From positions 1-64,000 of the forward strand of contig JAUCBJ010000423.1 of NCBI GenBank assembly GCA_032718475.1: a DNA stretch of 64,000 nucleotides, in the 5' to 3' direction. Source of the stretch: Nemertoderma westbladi (lineage: Eukaryota; Xenacoelomorpha; Nemertodermatida; Nemertodermatidae). Made by a program: the position numbers and the translations under genes. The stretch's first letter is position 1. The number at the start of each line of letters is the position of its first letter. Of this stretch, positions 40,467-51,299 are shown one piece after another. A model generated the notes under the pieces. That model saw nothing but the letters and a program-made list of their open reading frames with translations, did no database searches and was not told the DNA's origin.

Positions 40467-40628
40467 CTGGTTTATCGAGAATCTTATTGGACGCATTCAT
40501 ATGAACTTCCGATGACTTAGACAACTTTGTGTTCCGGAAGTTTGGAAGACGTTTCGGATAGGCACTGATCGGTACTGCGACAAGGAAACCTAAGAAGGCC
40601 GAAGGAACGAAACCTAACCACCAATTAC
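40467..40628 (-). CDS. SLCO/OATP transporter, coding exon 2
   Basis: This 162-bp exon codes for residues ~264-317. The acceptor ttactccag gives exon 1 + exon 2 as ...NLTG-NWWLGF, matching the conserved WWLGF of the OATP signature at the start of TM6. Helix 6 follows and then a basic loop (YPKRLPNFRNTKLSK). The donor is CCAG|gttgat, phase 1, matching exon 3. The exon is short but its fit on both sides is exact. Confidence 0.85.
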
Positions 40629-40764
40629 CTGGAGTAATAAAAAATTAATATGTGATAATAAAATATTAGCTAATTGTTTTTGCCCAGTACCATGGTTACC
40701 AGATGCATAGTAAAAATTATTAATAAGATATTTATTTAGGCCTAATGGATATGTTGCTCCAAAC

Positions 40765-41554
40765 CTGTAAGGTTTTGTAAATTACCTATAAATAATTGTG
40801 AGCTCTCTGGAACTCCTTGCGACACAAAATCCGTTGGAATAGAAAGAAATATACCACTGAGAAGAAAACCTAACGCAGAGCCTGCTATTGAAACACTGTA
40901 GAAAACCCCCAAATATAAGGAAGAGTCAGATTTCTTAACATTTTCATTGATGTATGAGTTGCCGATAGTATATAGTGGCACAGAACCGATGCCGAGAAAA
41001 ATCTGGGCTAAAAAGAAAACATACATATAGTTCGAGAGATTGGGGGTATCTGAGTCCTGGCAATCAACGTTGCTCGAGCCATTCACACAGTAGGGAGCCT
41101 GATCGGAACCAATCACGTGATACATAGGTGAAGTCACGTGAGGTAGGAAATATATAAAGGAGCCGACACCATGTAACACCGCTCCCATTGTGATCCACAT
41201 ACTCTTGTTGTTGTCGCCTAGGTAACTGATAGGTACTAGACATAGAGCGCCCAAGATGTCATAGAAGGCTACGATCAACCCAGATTGGGTACTCAGGAAA
41301 CCAAAACGACGCTCTAAGGAAGATATTCCCGTGGTAATGAAACCACTTATTACGATCTGCTGAACCGTAGTTAAAAAACACATGAAAAATAAAAGAAACT
41401 TTACGTTGTTGAATATTTGCAACGATTTCGGTTTGAATTTTCCCCAACCCCAACTTTCATTATCATCGAATCCTTCTGTAGTATCTTTTATTGCGGCTTC
41501 ATTTACAGGTTGAAGTTTATTAACCGACAGTAACTTTGGTTGTTCCGCCATCAT
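40765..41554 (-). CDS. SLCO/OATP transporter, coding exon 1 (start)
   Basis: Residues 1-263. I chose the ATG at 41554 (MMAEQPKLLS); a longer frame reaches 41605 but adds only a hydrophobic stub that is not OATP-like. It codes for the cytoplasmic N-terminus and TM1 to TM5 (about 51-72, 91-112, 118-138, 176-198, 213-238), with a Cys-containing extracellular loop bearing an N-glycosylation motif (NGSS, about 158). The donor is ACAG|gtttgg. Together the four exons give an uninterrupted 654-aa protein, a normal length for the family. Introns are 136 bp, 20,485 bp and 2232 bp. Upstream untranslated exons may exist beyond BEL-2. Confidence 0.9.
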
Positions 41555-41926
41555 AAAATCATATGTACTAATATAGAAACATATAGTTATGAATAAATTA
41601 ATCAAGAAAATAATATTACGTTCATAAATTGGAAACTTTTAACAATAGTTTATATGCCAGTTTCTAAAGGGTAGACGTTAAATAAAATGCTAGAAATTAG
41701 TGTTTCAATTTCAATATAATTAAGAGAAAGGGAAATTAAAAGAAAGCAATTAGCATTCATTCTATTGTCCTTGTACTGTAATTCACTTACAGATACAATA
41801 CTATATAAGCAAATCTCATCGTGACAAAATAATATATTGACTCAATGTTAAATCAATGTTCTATATTAATCCAAGGCAAGGGGAATCAATAGTACCCTGA
41901 ATAAAAGCTGGGCAAATGTGTTTTTT
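41555..41926. other. SLCO 5' flank
   Basis: About 370 AT-rich bases between the SLCO start codon and the BEL-2 insertion. If SLCO has no further 5' exon, its core promoter is here. No clear TATA box was assigned on the minus strand. Confidence 0.5.
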
Positions 41927-41931
41927 TTATA
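41927..41931. repeat. BEL-2 target site duplication, left
   Basis: TTATA immediately before the LTR start, repeated at 57952-57956. Confidence 0.88.
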
Positions 41932-42059
41932 TGATGGATTATTTCACTATAAGGTAGCATTTGTAGGTAACGTAAAAACTTTCTAAAATCCGACGCATTT
42001 TGATTAAATTACAGTAATGTAATATGCCTATTCATATTGATACACATAAACACATAAGT

Positions 42060-42138
42060 AACTCTATTGGCGCAGTGGTCATATGGTTAAGGCGTTGGTT
42101 GCATTACAAATAGGTTACGAGTTCGAATCCCAGTCAGG
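42060..42138 (+). other. tRNA-like segment with A and B boxes inside the LTR
   Basis: Box A TGGCGCAGTGGTC (42068-42080) and box B AGTTCGAATCC (42120-42130) have the right spacing for an internal RNA polymerase III promoter. The would-be acceptor arms do not pair, so it is not a working tRNA. The same segment is in the 3' LTR (55945-56023), so it was carried by the element when it inserted. Confidence 0.65.
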
Positions 42139-42188
42139 AAATTTGCATTTTTGGGCTATTTATTATTACTTTGATCTAATTAGATAAG

Positions 42189-42326
42189 CCAATGAGGTGC
42201 GTACAACGTATGGAACGATGAGTTGGGCCAATCATAGGGCATAGAACATCTTATTGTTCCAATGTGAGGCCATGTAATACTCTGGAAGGTTCTAGTGGAT
42301 TCTATGTCCCAGATTTGCTATATAAG
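42189..42326 (+). promoter_or_regulatory. BEL-2 LTR promoter: CCAAT boxes, heat-shock-like element, TATA box
   Basis: CCAAT at 42189-42193, 42228-42232 and 42259-42263. A heat-shock-type array follows, with GAA at 42285-42287 and TTC at 42290-42292, an imperfect unit, then TTC at 42300-42302, all in 5-bp phase. TATATAAG is at 42319-42326. The whole block recurs in the 3' LTR with TATA at 56204-56211. Confidence 0.7.
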
Positions 42327-44065
42327 GGCCGGTTAGCCTTTGGTTATCACTAGTTAACCTTCACTTGTTATTCTTACACCTATCCTTTCACTTAATGTGT
42401 ACTATAGTTATCACCATTCTTTAGAATTATTTGTTAGTAAATTTGGTTGATAAATCTTTGTAAAATTACGTAAATATACTGTAAACTTTTGAACATGTAT
42501 ATTTCTATTTGTCCACTATTGGGACAGCCAAGCATTTGGAGGATGGCTGCCTAAACCATTAGGCCGTCAGCAACGCAGGGAAAGATGTCCACAACATGCT
42601 AAGCGCCCACGTTAGATTTGCCCGCGCGCCTGTTCGAAGCATGCCCCCTTGCCATACAGTGCCCACTTCACAGGAAGGTAAGACTTTGTTTGACGCCCTT
42701 GCCCGCAGTAAGACCTATAGATCAGGGTAAGCGTGACGCCGTCCTGGGACGCCATAAAATTTAGGATCGAATATTTTAGACTTAGACAGGAGCAAACAAG
42801 CAAAATCCCCGGATTAACCTGTATCTCTTACAGGTGTGAACTATTGCTGTTTGTCAGTATGCGCAAGTACACTTTAGGTGCAGACAGCACAAGTTCCATA
42901 ATTTGGTGATTTGCAGTACTAACAGCTCTGTACCGGTTCACTTTGTAGTTTATACATTTGCCTGCCCCTGTCTGAGCCTGAAATATTTGATCAGGCAAGG
43001 AGCAGCTTTCTTCTACCGGCACATGCTTGGCCTAGGGAGGTTACTAATATCCTACCGCGCCTTGCCACATACTGATAGGTATTGCTGCTAACCACCGCGG
43101 CAACAAAATTCTAGAATCAAATTGTATACCAGATCAGCTAACGTACGGTAGCAATTAACCCCTATTTCTTATCTTACAACCAGAATCTGGTATTTGTGCC
43201 GATCACGGGTGTAGTTACTAACACCGTAATTGCCCGGTTGAGTTGTGGATAGGAAGGAGAGAGCTTTGACGTCATTTTGTAAGTATAAAGCCCTACAGAG
43301 CGCGACTAGCTTATTTTAGTAGCTAGCGCCCGGTATTGTTTTGGTCAGAAATCACCGAAACCTAGTACGACGGCGATACACCAAAATTGTTTTATTCATA
43401 ACACACACACATGTCCTAAAACATATATACTCCCCTTCGAGACCTGCTAGCTACTAGATTACTTTAGGTTACTTTCAATAGGATTTATTCTGCAGTTTTA
43501 CCATTCGTACTTGTAATTTGAGGAGATATTTAGTATTTAGTTTTACGGCAAGTATTTTAGATGGCATGCACCATTTTGACTGCTTTGCCCCTGTCAGCAG
43601 TATTGTTACTTTAGGTACTACCCCCTTTTGACTGCTACCGCTTGTTAGTAGTATTGTTACGCTAGTCTGTTAATCCATTAGCTCGTATATAAACCATATA
43701 AATCACACCACGGCAAGTTTACGGTATTTAGGTTCCTCGTTCCGCTCGTTAGGATTCGCTGCGCGGGGATTGTTTTCCCGTGAGTTTGGTCTGTCACCGT
43801 AGAATGTACATCTGCCTCACCGGTTAGAGGCCGGGTATCCTGTTTTGTCTAGTTCGCCCGGGCATTTGACTCTCTCACGTATTAGAATAGACACCAGGCT
43901 CCGTTCCTCGCCAGTAGTAGTTTGCATATTCAGTATCTGTTTATTTAGACACCCTGGACTGGGATTTATTGTCAGATACTGTACGAGCCCGTATACACCA
44001 CTAGATCTTACAGTAAGGTACATCGTTACTAGGATCCGGTAGGCGGTATACTACTGGACTTTTCA

Positions 44066-45271
44066 GTATGAGATACTATATAAATTACTGAATTAGTGTA
44101 TAGTATTGTTAGATCTGTGTGCGCTGAAAAGTGCATGCACTTTTCAGTAGGAGATATATATATAAATATATATTATTAGCTATTGTAAAGGTAGGAAGAT
44201 ATTTTACAATTTAAAATTAGTAAAGTTAGTAATTTGTAGAACGTCCCCTGCCAGTAGGCCTTTAGGGTAGTTTTATTCGTATTTAATATTTGACTAGCTA
44301 ATAGTTAGTTTATAGCAATTTGTTTTATGCCGTGTGTGCGGTGTTACTTTTCGGTACTTGAAAAGGTACATAAGGTTTAAAGACCAAGTTGTATCGGTAC
44401 CTAGGAAGATTTTTCGTAGAGTAGAAGTAAAACTCTCACCTTCGACCTTTCAGGACTCAAGGACTCATTTCTGGACCGCTTTGAGGGATTAGACCGCTGG
44501 AGACACAAAATTCGTCCGCGTCGCCGAAAAACGGAACGACCCACATCCGGTTTGTATTTGGGTATTTGCACGACTGGAAGATCAAAGGAGTGTAAGATTT
44601 ACGACGTTTTTTTACGACGTAGTTTTAAGTTTGTGTTGTTCAAACTTAAGAGCACAGTAGTACTCAAAATTTGTGGGTTTCACTGTCTAATTAGTAGTGT
44701 TGTTGGTACTTATTTCCCGTTAGACGTTGCTGTTTTGCCTATTATTTGTACTTGTTGATCTACATTTTGGTAACGTATACCGTTATCTTACTTATTCGTA
44801 CAAATTTAGCCAGTAGGCTAGATTATTACATATTTTATTTTATACTTTGATTTTATTTGTACTGGTTAGGGTATATATATAGTATATATATATACCAAGG
44901 TAAGCTAAGTTTGACATTTCGACATTTTGACATTTCGACATTCTGATACTTTGACATTTTATTACCCGTACTTGACATATATAATAAGACATGAGTGACA
45001 CACCACATTCGACTTGATACCTACCTACCGACTATGACTCGTGCGACCTGGACAGATCGACAATAGACGAACCGAGAAGGAGAACCCGAGATTCTACCGA
45101 TGTCACACCGCGTGCGTCGCCGGTACCCGAACGGAAATACTGGAAGCCGCAATGCGTGGCGACGGAAGAATCTAGGATTTTCTTACAGTCCCGCAGACCA
45201 GGTCGCAGGAACCGGACATAGTAAGTTCTACTGAAAGCCAGGAGAATATTATTAGGAGTATAGGAGTACAC
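44066..45271 (+). other. BEL-2 leader between 5' LTR and gag
   Basis: 1.2 kb, non-coding. It has a gacattt-type short repeat run (44911-44960). No TGG-starting primer binding site is evident right after the LTR. Short ORFs here have no recognised domain. Confidence 0.55.
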
Positions 45272-46264
45272 ATGGCCCAGATAACTCGAAACTTCGGAGA
45301 AGGTTTTCGCGTTTTACGTGAGTTAACTGCCCCGATGTCGAGATACGAGTTCTACACCTTACAGGTAAGGATAGAAAGTAGGGTACATGCCTCAGTAGAT
45401 AAACTTAAAAGTTTACACGAACTTGCAGAGTTGCATGGCGACAACCTTACTCAGGTAAAGATAATAGATAAGTTGGTAAGTGCGAGGGAAAGCTTCATTC
45501 AGTTTAAGTCAGTAATAAGATTGGCTCAACAAGAGCAGTACGACCAACTGCTAGGTGAGTCAGTTTCGGACGCATTGTTGCAACCCGAAGAGGAAGAAGT
45601 ACTATACTGCCTGGACGGGAGGTTAGAAACGCTCACCAATTTTCTTCGTAGATGCGGCGTACCGATCGAAGAACCGGAAGTCAAACTACGAGGGATGACG
45701 GAAGTTCTATCTACGGAAGGCTCGCGAGCCTACCAAATTCCACAACTGGATAGATCGTTCGTTAGTGTACGGAGTGACGTTGGCGACGTTAGTAGGACAG
45801 CGTCTGTAATTACTCGACAACAACAGGAGGTCGCACGCCGACAACAAGTCGCTGAGGAAGAAACGCAATGGCAATTGGCACAGATTGCGGCCGAAGGAGA
45901 AAGATAGCGCAGAGAGGACGTAGCGAAACTTGCGAAACTTCAGGCTCAAGCTGAGTTCGAAGCATCTGAGATGCGGAGATTAGAGGAGGATTTAGCACGA
46001 CAGGCGGCGGCTGACGAGTTAGCACGACAGGCAGCAGCCAACGAGTTAGCACGACAGGCAGCAGCTGACGAGTTAGCACGACAGGTGGCGGCTGACGAGT
46101 TAGCACGGAAGAAAGCAGCATCGCTCGTGCCAATTTGGAGGCGCGACATAACAACATGTGGCCGATCGGCGCGACAGGGAGATGCAGCTCCAGTTCGAAC
46201 TAAATCGCAGATCGCGCGAGGCGTCAAACGCGCAAGAGGACCTCAAACTCGACGCGAGAGATAG
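45272..46264 (+). pseudogene. gag: BEL-2 gag, N-terminal part
   Basis: The frame starts MAQITRNFGE and runs to a TAG at 45905-45907, then stays open in the same frame to 46264. The first 180 residues are helical and polar without a named domain. After them comes a coiled coil with four perfect-length 9-residue repeats (QAAADELAR type, 27 bp each, 46001-46108), recalling the Ala-rich coiled coil of BEL-1 Gag. One copy of the 20-nt hairpin motif is inside the coding region at 45715-45734. Broken by the stop and by a frame loss after 46264. Confidence 0.7.
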
Positions 46265-46426
46265 ATCGATAAGGTCTCGAGCTGGACATGACTTGTCTGC
46301 CCTGGATCGCATGGAGACTCTATATCGCTGAATTCAGAAGCGAATCGAGGAAGGAAGTGGGGAGCGATAGATCGAGGAGAGGAGTTCGTCGAGGATTACT
46401 GTCAACGTTTTCCCCAAGTTATTCCT

Positions 46427-47337
46427 ATGCTCAAACCCACGACTCCAGTAAAACCGGTCATAGTTGCAAAACCGAAGGAAATATCACCCATGCAAGGTAA
46501 TAGGTTTGTTATGTCAGAATCAATTCCGCAGCCACGAGCGACTTCATCGCCGATTCTCGCAGGTAAGATAGGTAGCCCACCTACTGTAAGCCGTAGTTTA
46601 CTTGTAGAGAGAGACGAGCCCGCATTTATGACAGTAAAACAGGTGAGTAAACCATTACAAGTTAAACCTGTGACGTGCTGCGCGAACCCAGTCATTTATA
46701 AACCTACAGTAGAGCTTAACTCTGATGTTTTTACTAGACCCCTCACCCAATGTTTATTTGCGAGCCTACCGAACAACGAAGGACGATGCATGTGGGTAGT
46801 ACCCACAGAACCGAACTGACTTTATCGAGACCTATGACTTCGTGGAAGGCTTGCGAGCCTACCGAACAATGGAGAGCCGTAGATCCCAGACCACAACGAA
46901 CCCGACCAAGAATAATACGCCGAACACAAACCCGCCAACCACCGTATCCCGACGACAGTGATTCATCCAGCGATATGGAGTCGACGGAACGGGAAATATT
47001 CCGTACTGGAGCGGCAGCTGATTACAAACGGGAGGAGAGATTGACCAACCAATACATCGACAATCCTCCACGAGAAACACCCTTGCAGAAACCCACGTTG
47101 CAACCAGCGGAAGCGATTAGCGCCAAACAGTTTACTGAAATGGCGGACCGACTAGCTCAACTCGAAGAGCGACTCGAAGCGCAACCATCGGATCGATCAC
47201 AAACCAGCGTGGAGTTGGAACAACCTAGACAACATCGACCACCAAGGAGAGAACAGGAGATCAGACAGACTCCGAACCATCGAGAAGAAGATCCCGTTAA
47301 TATTTCTTACCGACGAACAACGCGCGGAAGGGAATGA
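46427..47337 (+). pseudogene. gag: BEL-2 gag, middle part in two frames
   Basis: Two overlapping open segments (46427-46819 and 46750-47337) are low-complexity and rich in Pro, Thr, Gln and Arg. The second ends in a Leu-rich coiled-coil-like piece (MADRLAQLEERLEAQ). They carry a partial hairpin motif (46751-46770) and a full one (46844-46863). No named domain. They lie between the coiled coil and the DUF1759-like part, as in BEL-1. Confidence 0.5.
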
Positions 47338-47434
47338 CTGGACGACGTAACCGAACAGGGACGCGGACAATTGGATTTGGTTAGCGAGATTGCGAAATTT
47401 GCGGCCAGACACGGATTACCGGCACAACAACCGC

Positions 47435-47767
47435 CGAAGTTCTCTGGCAACGCAAAGCACTGGCGTACGCTGGTAGACTACGTAGAGTCCCAGATTGCTT
47501 ACCTCGATGGAGAAGTTTAACTACTTGCTCCAGGTTCTGTCTGGTGAGCCGAAACGATTAGCGGAAAACTTTATTGGTGTTCCAGAGGCCTTTGAGTTGG
47601 CGTACGACCGCTTGTTTTCGATTTACGGCGGCAACTTAGCCATGGCTAAATCTATTATCGAAGACCTCTGTAGAGGAGGAAGCATTTCGAAACCGATCGA
47701 TCTTCTACGACTCGCGGACGAAATAAAGAACGCTATAGGGACTTTACGGTCCATTGGACAACTCTAG
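47435..47767 (+). pseudogene. gag: BEL-2 gag, DUF1759-like capsid fragment
   Basis: The segment begins PPKFSGNAKHWRTLVDYVES in one frame, then after a shift near 47490 continues MEKFNYLLQVLSGEPKRLAE through LFSIYGGN and LRLADEI to 47767. The order and motifs match the same part of BEL-1 Gag (VKFNGDEMKWLPFNEYY, LRYLIECLEGSPKLMA). Confidence 0.65.
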
Positions 47768-48182
47768 TACGCCTATGCACCGACAGTTCTAATTAGGATA
47801 ATCAGACGACTCCATCATCGATTACGACGAGAATGGCGACGTATCGAGTATCAGCGTGAAGAGGCCGGTGGGTTACTAAAACTTACCGACGTCTACCAAC
47901 TGATTTCGCAGGAGGCTGTGGTCGAGACTCGATCAAACTACACTGACCACCATATAGCGAAAGAAAGAATAGCTATTGCTGCGCCGACTCGGATCAAATC
48001 ATTTCCGACGAACGCGAAGGCCGTGACTTATGCCACCCCAACCGAAACTTCTAAAGTTCTGACGCCTATCGGCACCAAGCAGCCACAACAACAACAACAA
48101 CTTTGCGGGATGCTCATATTGCGAGCGGAACGGCAGTAACCACAGCGGACATAAACTTCGTGGATGTCGCGCTTTTAAAGAG

Positions 48183-48644
48183 TTGGGAGTTGAAGAGAGG
48201 AGACTCCAAATTCGATCTTTGGATTGTTGTTGGAGATGTACCAAGCCTGGACACGTCCGGAAGGATTGCCTGAGCGACGATACATGTCCTCTATGTGGAC
48301 GTAACCATGATGCGTTACTCCACACGAACAGTCATACTCCGACCAAACGCTTTCGACGAGAGCATCCGGATAAAGCGGCTAGATGCGACGCACTTTACAA
48401 AGAGCGTGCGCTGCATGAGATTTGTACATTCTATACGGACTGTATGGATCAATCAGGATCATCGGACGAGGACGAGGAGGAAGACGACACCTTTTACGTG
48501 CATGCGGGGGAGGAACAACCATCGATAACACTCCTCACACAGAACCAATTGAAAGGGTTTAGCATGATTCCTATAAAGATTGCCGGAACCCGAGGGAGCA
48601 AGCGTATATACGCTATCTTAGACTCTGCGTCATTGCATAGTTAG
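48183..48644 (+). pseudogene. BEL-2 gag zinc knuckles and protease start
   Basis: Zinc knuckle CWRCTKPGHVRKDC is followed by CPLCGRNHDALLH, an acidic linker, and the start of the protease ending YAILDSASLHS at a TAG (48642-48644). The protease motif is DSAS, where BEL-1 has DSGS. The frame stays open after the stop for several codons (VDEQVADVV) and then rejoins the next segment. Confidence 0.75.
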
Positions 48645-48677
48645 GTTGACGAACAAGTAGCTGACGTAGTTACAGAC

Positions 48678-49910
48678 ATGAGTAAAGGTAAGACTACTCA
48701 GTATACTGTAAGCAGCATGCATGGTAAGAGAGCGATCCCTGTGACGAGAGTAAAATTAACCTTTGATACTCTTTTTTCCAAAGCGGAACACAGCAAGGAG
48801 GAGCGCTCATTACTTCTGGTAAGATATTTGACCTTTGCAGCTACAAAGGACTTTAGTAACTTGCTCGGCCCTGTGCCAGAGCAATCACCGGAAGATCGTA
48901 AGTATTTCCGACACCTTGGAATACCGGAATGTCCTGTTAACTATCGTTCAATCGCGATGTTGATTGGGACAGACCAGTTTAACTTACATCAGGTATGGGA
49001 GACGCGCCCATCTGTTATTACAGCGGGCAACCCCTACGCATGTAGAACTCCTATAGGTTGGTATACTAGAGCACCAGTGCGTTCACTAGAGGTAAGTGAC
49101 CAGGAGGACGACATTTTGAGTACGTGTAGTTTACTGACTACCACGATAGATAATTATCCTTCACACTCCTGTGGTCCAATTGTACAGACTGCATTACGAC
49201 AGATTTGCGTCGCTAAGACTGATGTAACCGATTCTGACGTAACTGATCTGGACACGACCACACGGACCTGTGACTTACAACTACTTGCAATAAACCAGGT
49301 TGTGTTGACTACTGAAGACCAAAGGGTTGTTGCTGTGGATGACTCGATGAACAAGGGTTTTGGAAGGCTTGCGAGCCTACCGAAAAATCCGAAGGTCATT
49401 GACCCCACCCACCAGGCTTCGACACCGGTCGTTGATCTTGGAAGGCTTGCGAGCCTACCGACAGATCAGAAGGTCGTCAAACCACCTCACGACTTTTTGA
49501 TGCCGACTAGTGACACTGGAAGGCTTGCGAGCCTACCAGAAACATTGACACTAGCCACCGCAGCGGACGAAGACGTGGACAAGGACCATGGCGCAGTGCA
49601 AGCAGCGCTTGACCGACTGCTGACTGAACGGACCATTAAATGGTTAGAACCCTCAGCACAACCCGGTAGTTACGAGACCACTATGTCAGAACAGGAAAAA
49701 CGGTCATTAAATATTATGAGAGATACCATTCGCCAGACCGCAAATGGCCACTACGAAGTTGGCATGTTGTGGCGCAATGGACAACCTAAGCTCGTTAACA
49801 ACTACCCGCTTGCTTTGAGGCGACTCAAATCAATAAGGCAGCGATTGTTGCATGATGAGGCGGCCCATATGCAATACAATGCGCAACTTCAGATGTATCT
49901 CCAAAAGTAA
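48678..49910 (+). pseudogene. pol: BEL-2 pol: protease C-terminal part and RT N-terminal part
   Basis: 410 aa. The early part matches the BEL-1 region after the protease (LIGTDQFNLHQVWETRP near BEL-1 ILIGQNAHE; CRTPIGWYTRAP near VRTRVGWYFTGP). The last 70 residues match the RT N-terminus (GHYEVGMLWRNGQPKLVNNY). Three 20-nt hairpin motifs in the middle are translated as GRLASLP (49362, 49440, 49518). It ends in an in-frame TAA at 49908-49910. Confidence 0.8.
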
Positions 49911-49922
49911 TACGCCATTAGG

Positions 49923-50660
49923 ATGTTAAATCCAGAGGTAACTACAGATCTGACATATTACCTGCCACATCATTTTATTCGACACCCGGACAAACCTGGC
50001 AAGGTGCGTGTAGTCAATGACCTTGCTGCGCTTTACCAAGGGATGTCTATGAACAGCAAACTGATGGACAGGCCGAATATGAATAATTACCTCATGGGAG
50101 TCCTAATGCGTTTTAGACAACGCAAACTGGCTTTCACCTGTGACGTAGAGGCCATGTTTCACCAGGTTAAGGCTTTGGAGCGGGACAGGGACAGTTTAAT
50201 GTTTCTTTGGTATCCAGACGGAAATTTAGAACTTCCGCCAGAAACTTACCAAATGCAGGTAAGAGTTTTTGGAGCCAGGGACAGCACCAACTGCACCATG
50301 TACGCTTTAAAGCAAACAGCTTTAGACAGACAAGACCAATTCGACCCAGAAGTAGCTCGGACAGTGGAACGAGACTTCTACGTGGATGACGGCCTCAAGA
50401 GTTGTGACACTCTGGAGCGCGCTACGACCGTAGCACACCAACTCCAGGATTGCCTCGCTGAGGGCGGATTCCGCCTTACGAAGTTCACTTCCAATGAACC
50501 CGAACTAGTGAACTCATTTGACCCGACGGATCACAGTGGAGGTGATTTGGATTTAGACCTAGAACCTCTACCTACGACCAAGGTATTAGGACTTAGTTGG
50601 GACCCAAACACCGACAATTTTAGGGTACGTGTAAGGTCCAACGGACAGACCACTCACTAA
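49923..50660 (+). pseudogene. pol: BEL-2 pol: reverse transcriptase core
   Basis: 245 aa in the same frame as the previous segment after the TAA. It holds the first catalytic Asp in TCDVEAMFHQV and the YVDD box in RDFYVDDGLKS, both intact. It ends at a TAA after a frameshift near 50645; the next segment is in another frame. Confidence 0.88.
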
Positions 50661-50688
50661 GAGGACTTGCTTATCGACCATGAGTTGA

Positions 50689-51251
50689 TTGTATGACCCA
50701 TTGTGTTTCATTAGTCCAGTGATCCTACATGCCAGGATCATACTCCACAGCATTTGGCAAGCCAGACTGGAATGGGACGATCCCATCCCAGAAAAGTTAG
50801 CTGAGCAATGGAGGGACTGGGAAGCCCAACTGACGTTCTTACAAGACTATACCATACCAAGGGTATACTTTCCTTTGCAGACCACCTTTCCTGCCGATTT
50901 AGAGCTTCACAGCTTTAGTGACGCTAGTAAGGATGGACTGGGGGTTACATTGTACCTTAGACGACAAGTGACATCGGACAGCTATGAAGTGTCTCTCGTT
51001 ACTTCAAGGGCTAGGCTAGAACAATGCCATTGAAGTATATGACTGTACCTCGTGGAGAGCTGCAAGCCGGGACGATATCCACCGATATTGTCAGTTTAGT
51101 TCAACGCGAGCTGGAGGCTAACTTGCAGGTCATGTATTGGATGGATGCGACGTTGGTACATTGGTACATAAACAACGAAACATTCAAGTTCAAGACTTTC
51201 GTAGCCAACAGATGGGCTGAAATATTGGACCGGTCGCTCAAACAAGATTGA
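50689..51251 (+). pseudogene. pol: BEL-2 pol: RNase H region
   Basis: Two overlapping ORFs (50689-51033 and 51024-51251). They contain LYDPLCFISPVIL, the first RNase H Asp in HSFSDASKDG, the Glu in VPRGELQAG and the Asp in YWMDATLVHW. A TGA at 51249-51251 falls where BEL-1 has a Trp codon (DQWRHCPG), so it is probably a G-to-A change. The frame continues with RHCPGKLNPADIASRG after it. Confidence 0.82.
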
Positions 51252-51299
51252 CGTCACTGTCCAGGGAAGCTGAACCCAGCTGACATTGCGTCACGGGGG

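Larger units (their letters stand above)
41932..44065 (+). repeat. BEL-2 5' LTR
   Basis: 2134 bp, TGATGGATT...GGACTTTTCA. It carries a tRNA-like insertion, three CCAAT boxes, a heat-shock-like element and a TATA box in its first 400 bp. That implies a U3 of about 420 bp and a very long R-U5. Confidence 0.92.

Noticed and set aside
40742-41605. SLCO N-terminal ORF as a complete short gene
   Set aside because: It ends just past a good splice donor, and exons 2 to 4 continue it in matched phases to a full 654-aa transporter.
42060-42138. Possible functional tRNA gene
   Set aside because: A and B boxes are good, but the acceptor arms do not pair and no proper anticodon stem forms. The same sequence is in both LTRs of one retrotransposon.
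49362-49537. GRLASLP as a conserved protein motif
   Set aside because: Other copies of the same DNA motif lie in other frames or outside ORFs, so the DNA or RNA sequence is what recurs, not the peptide.
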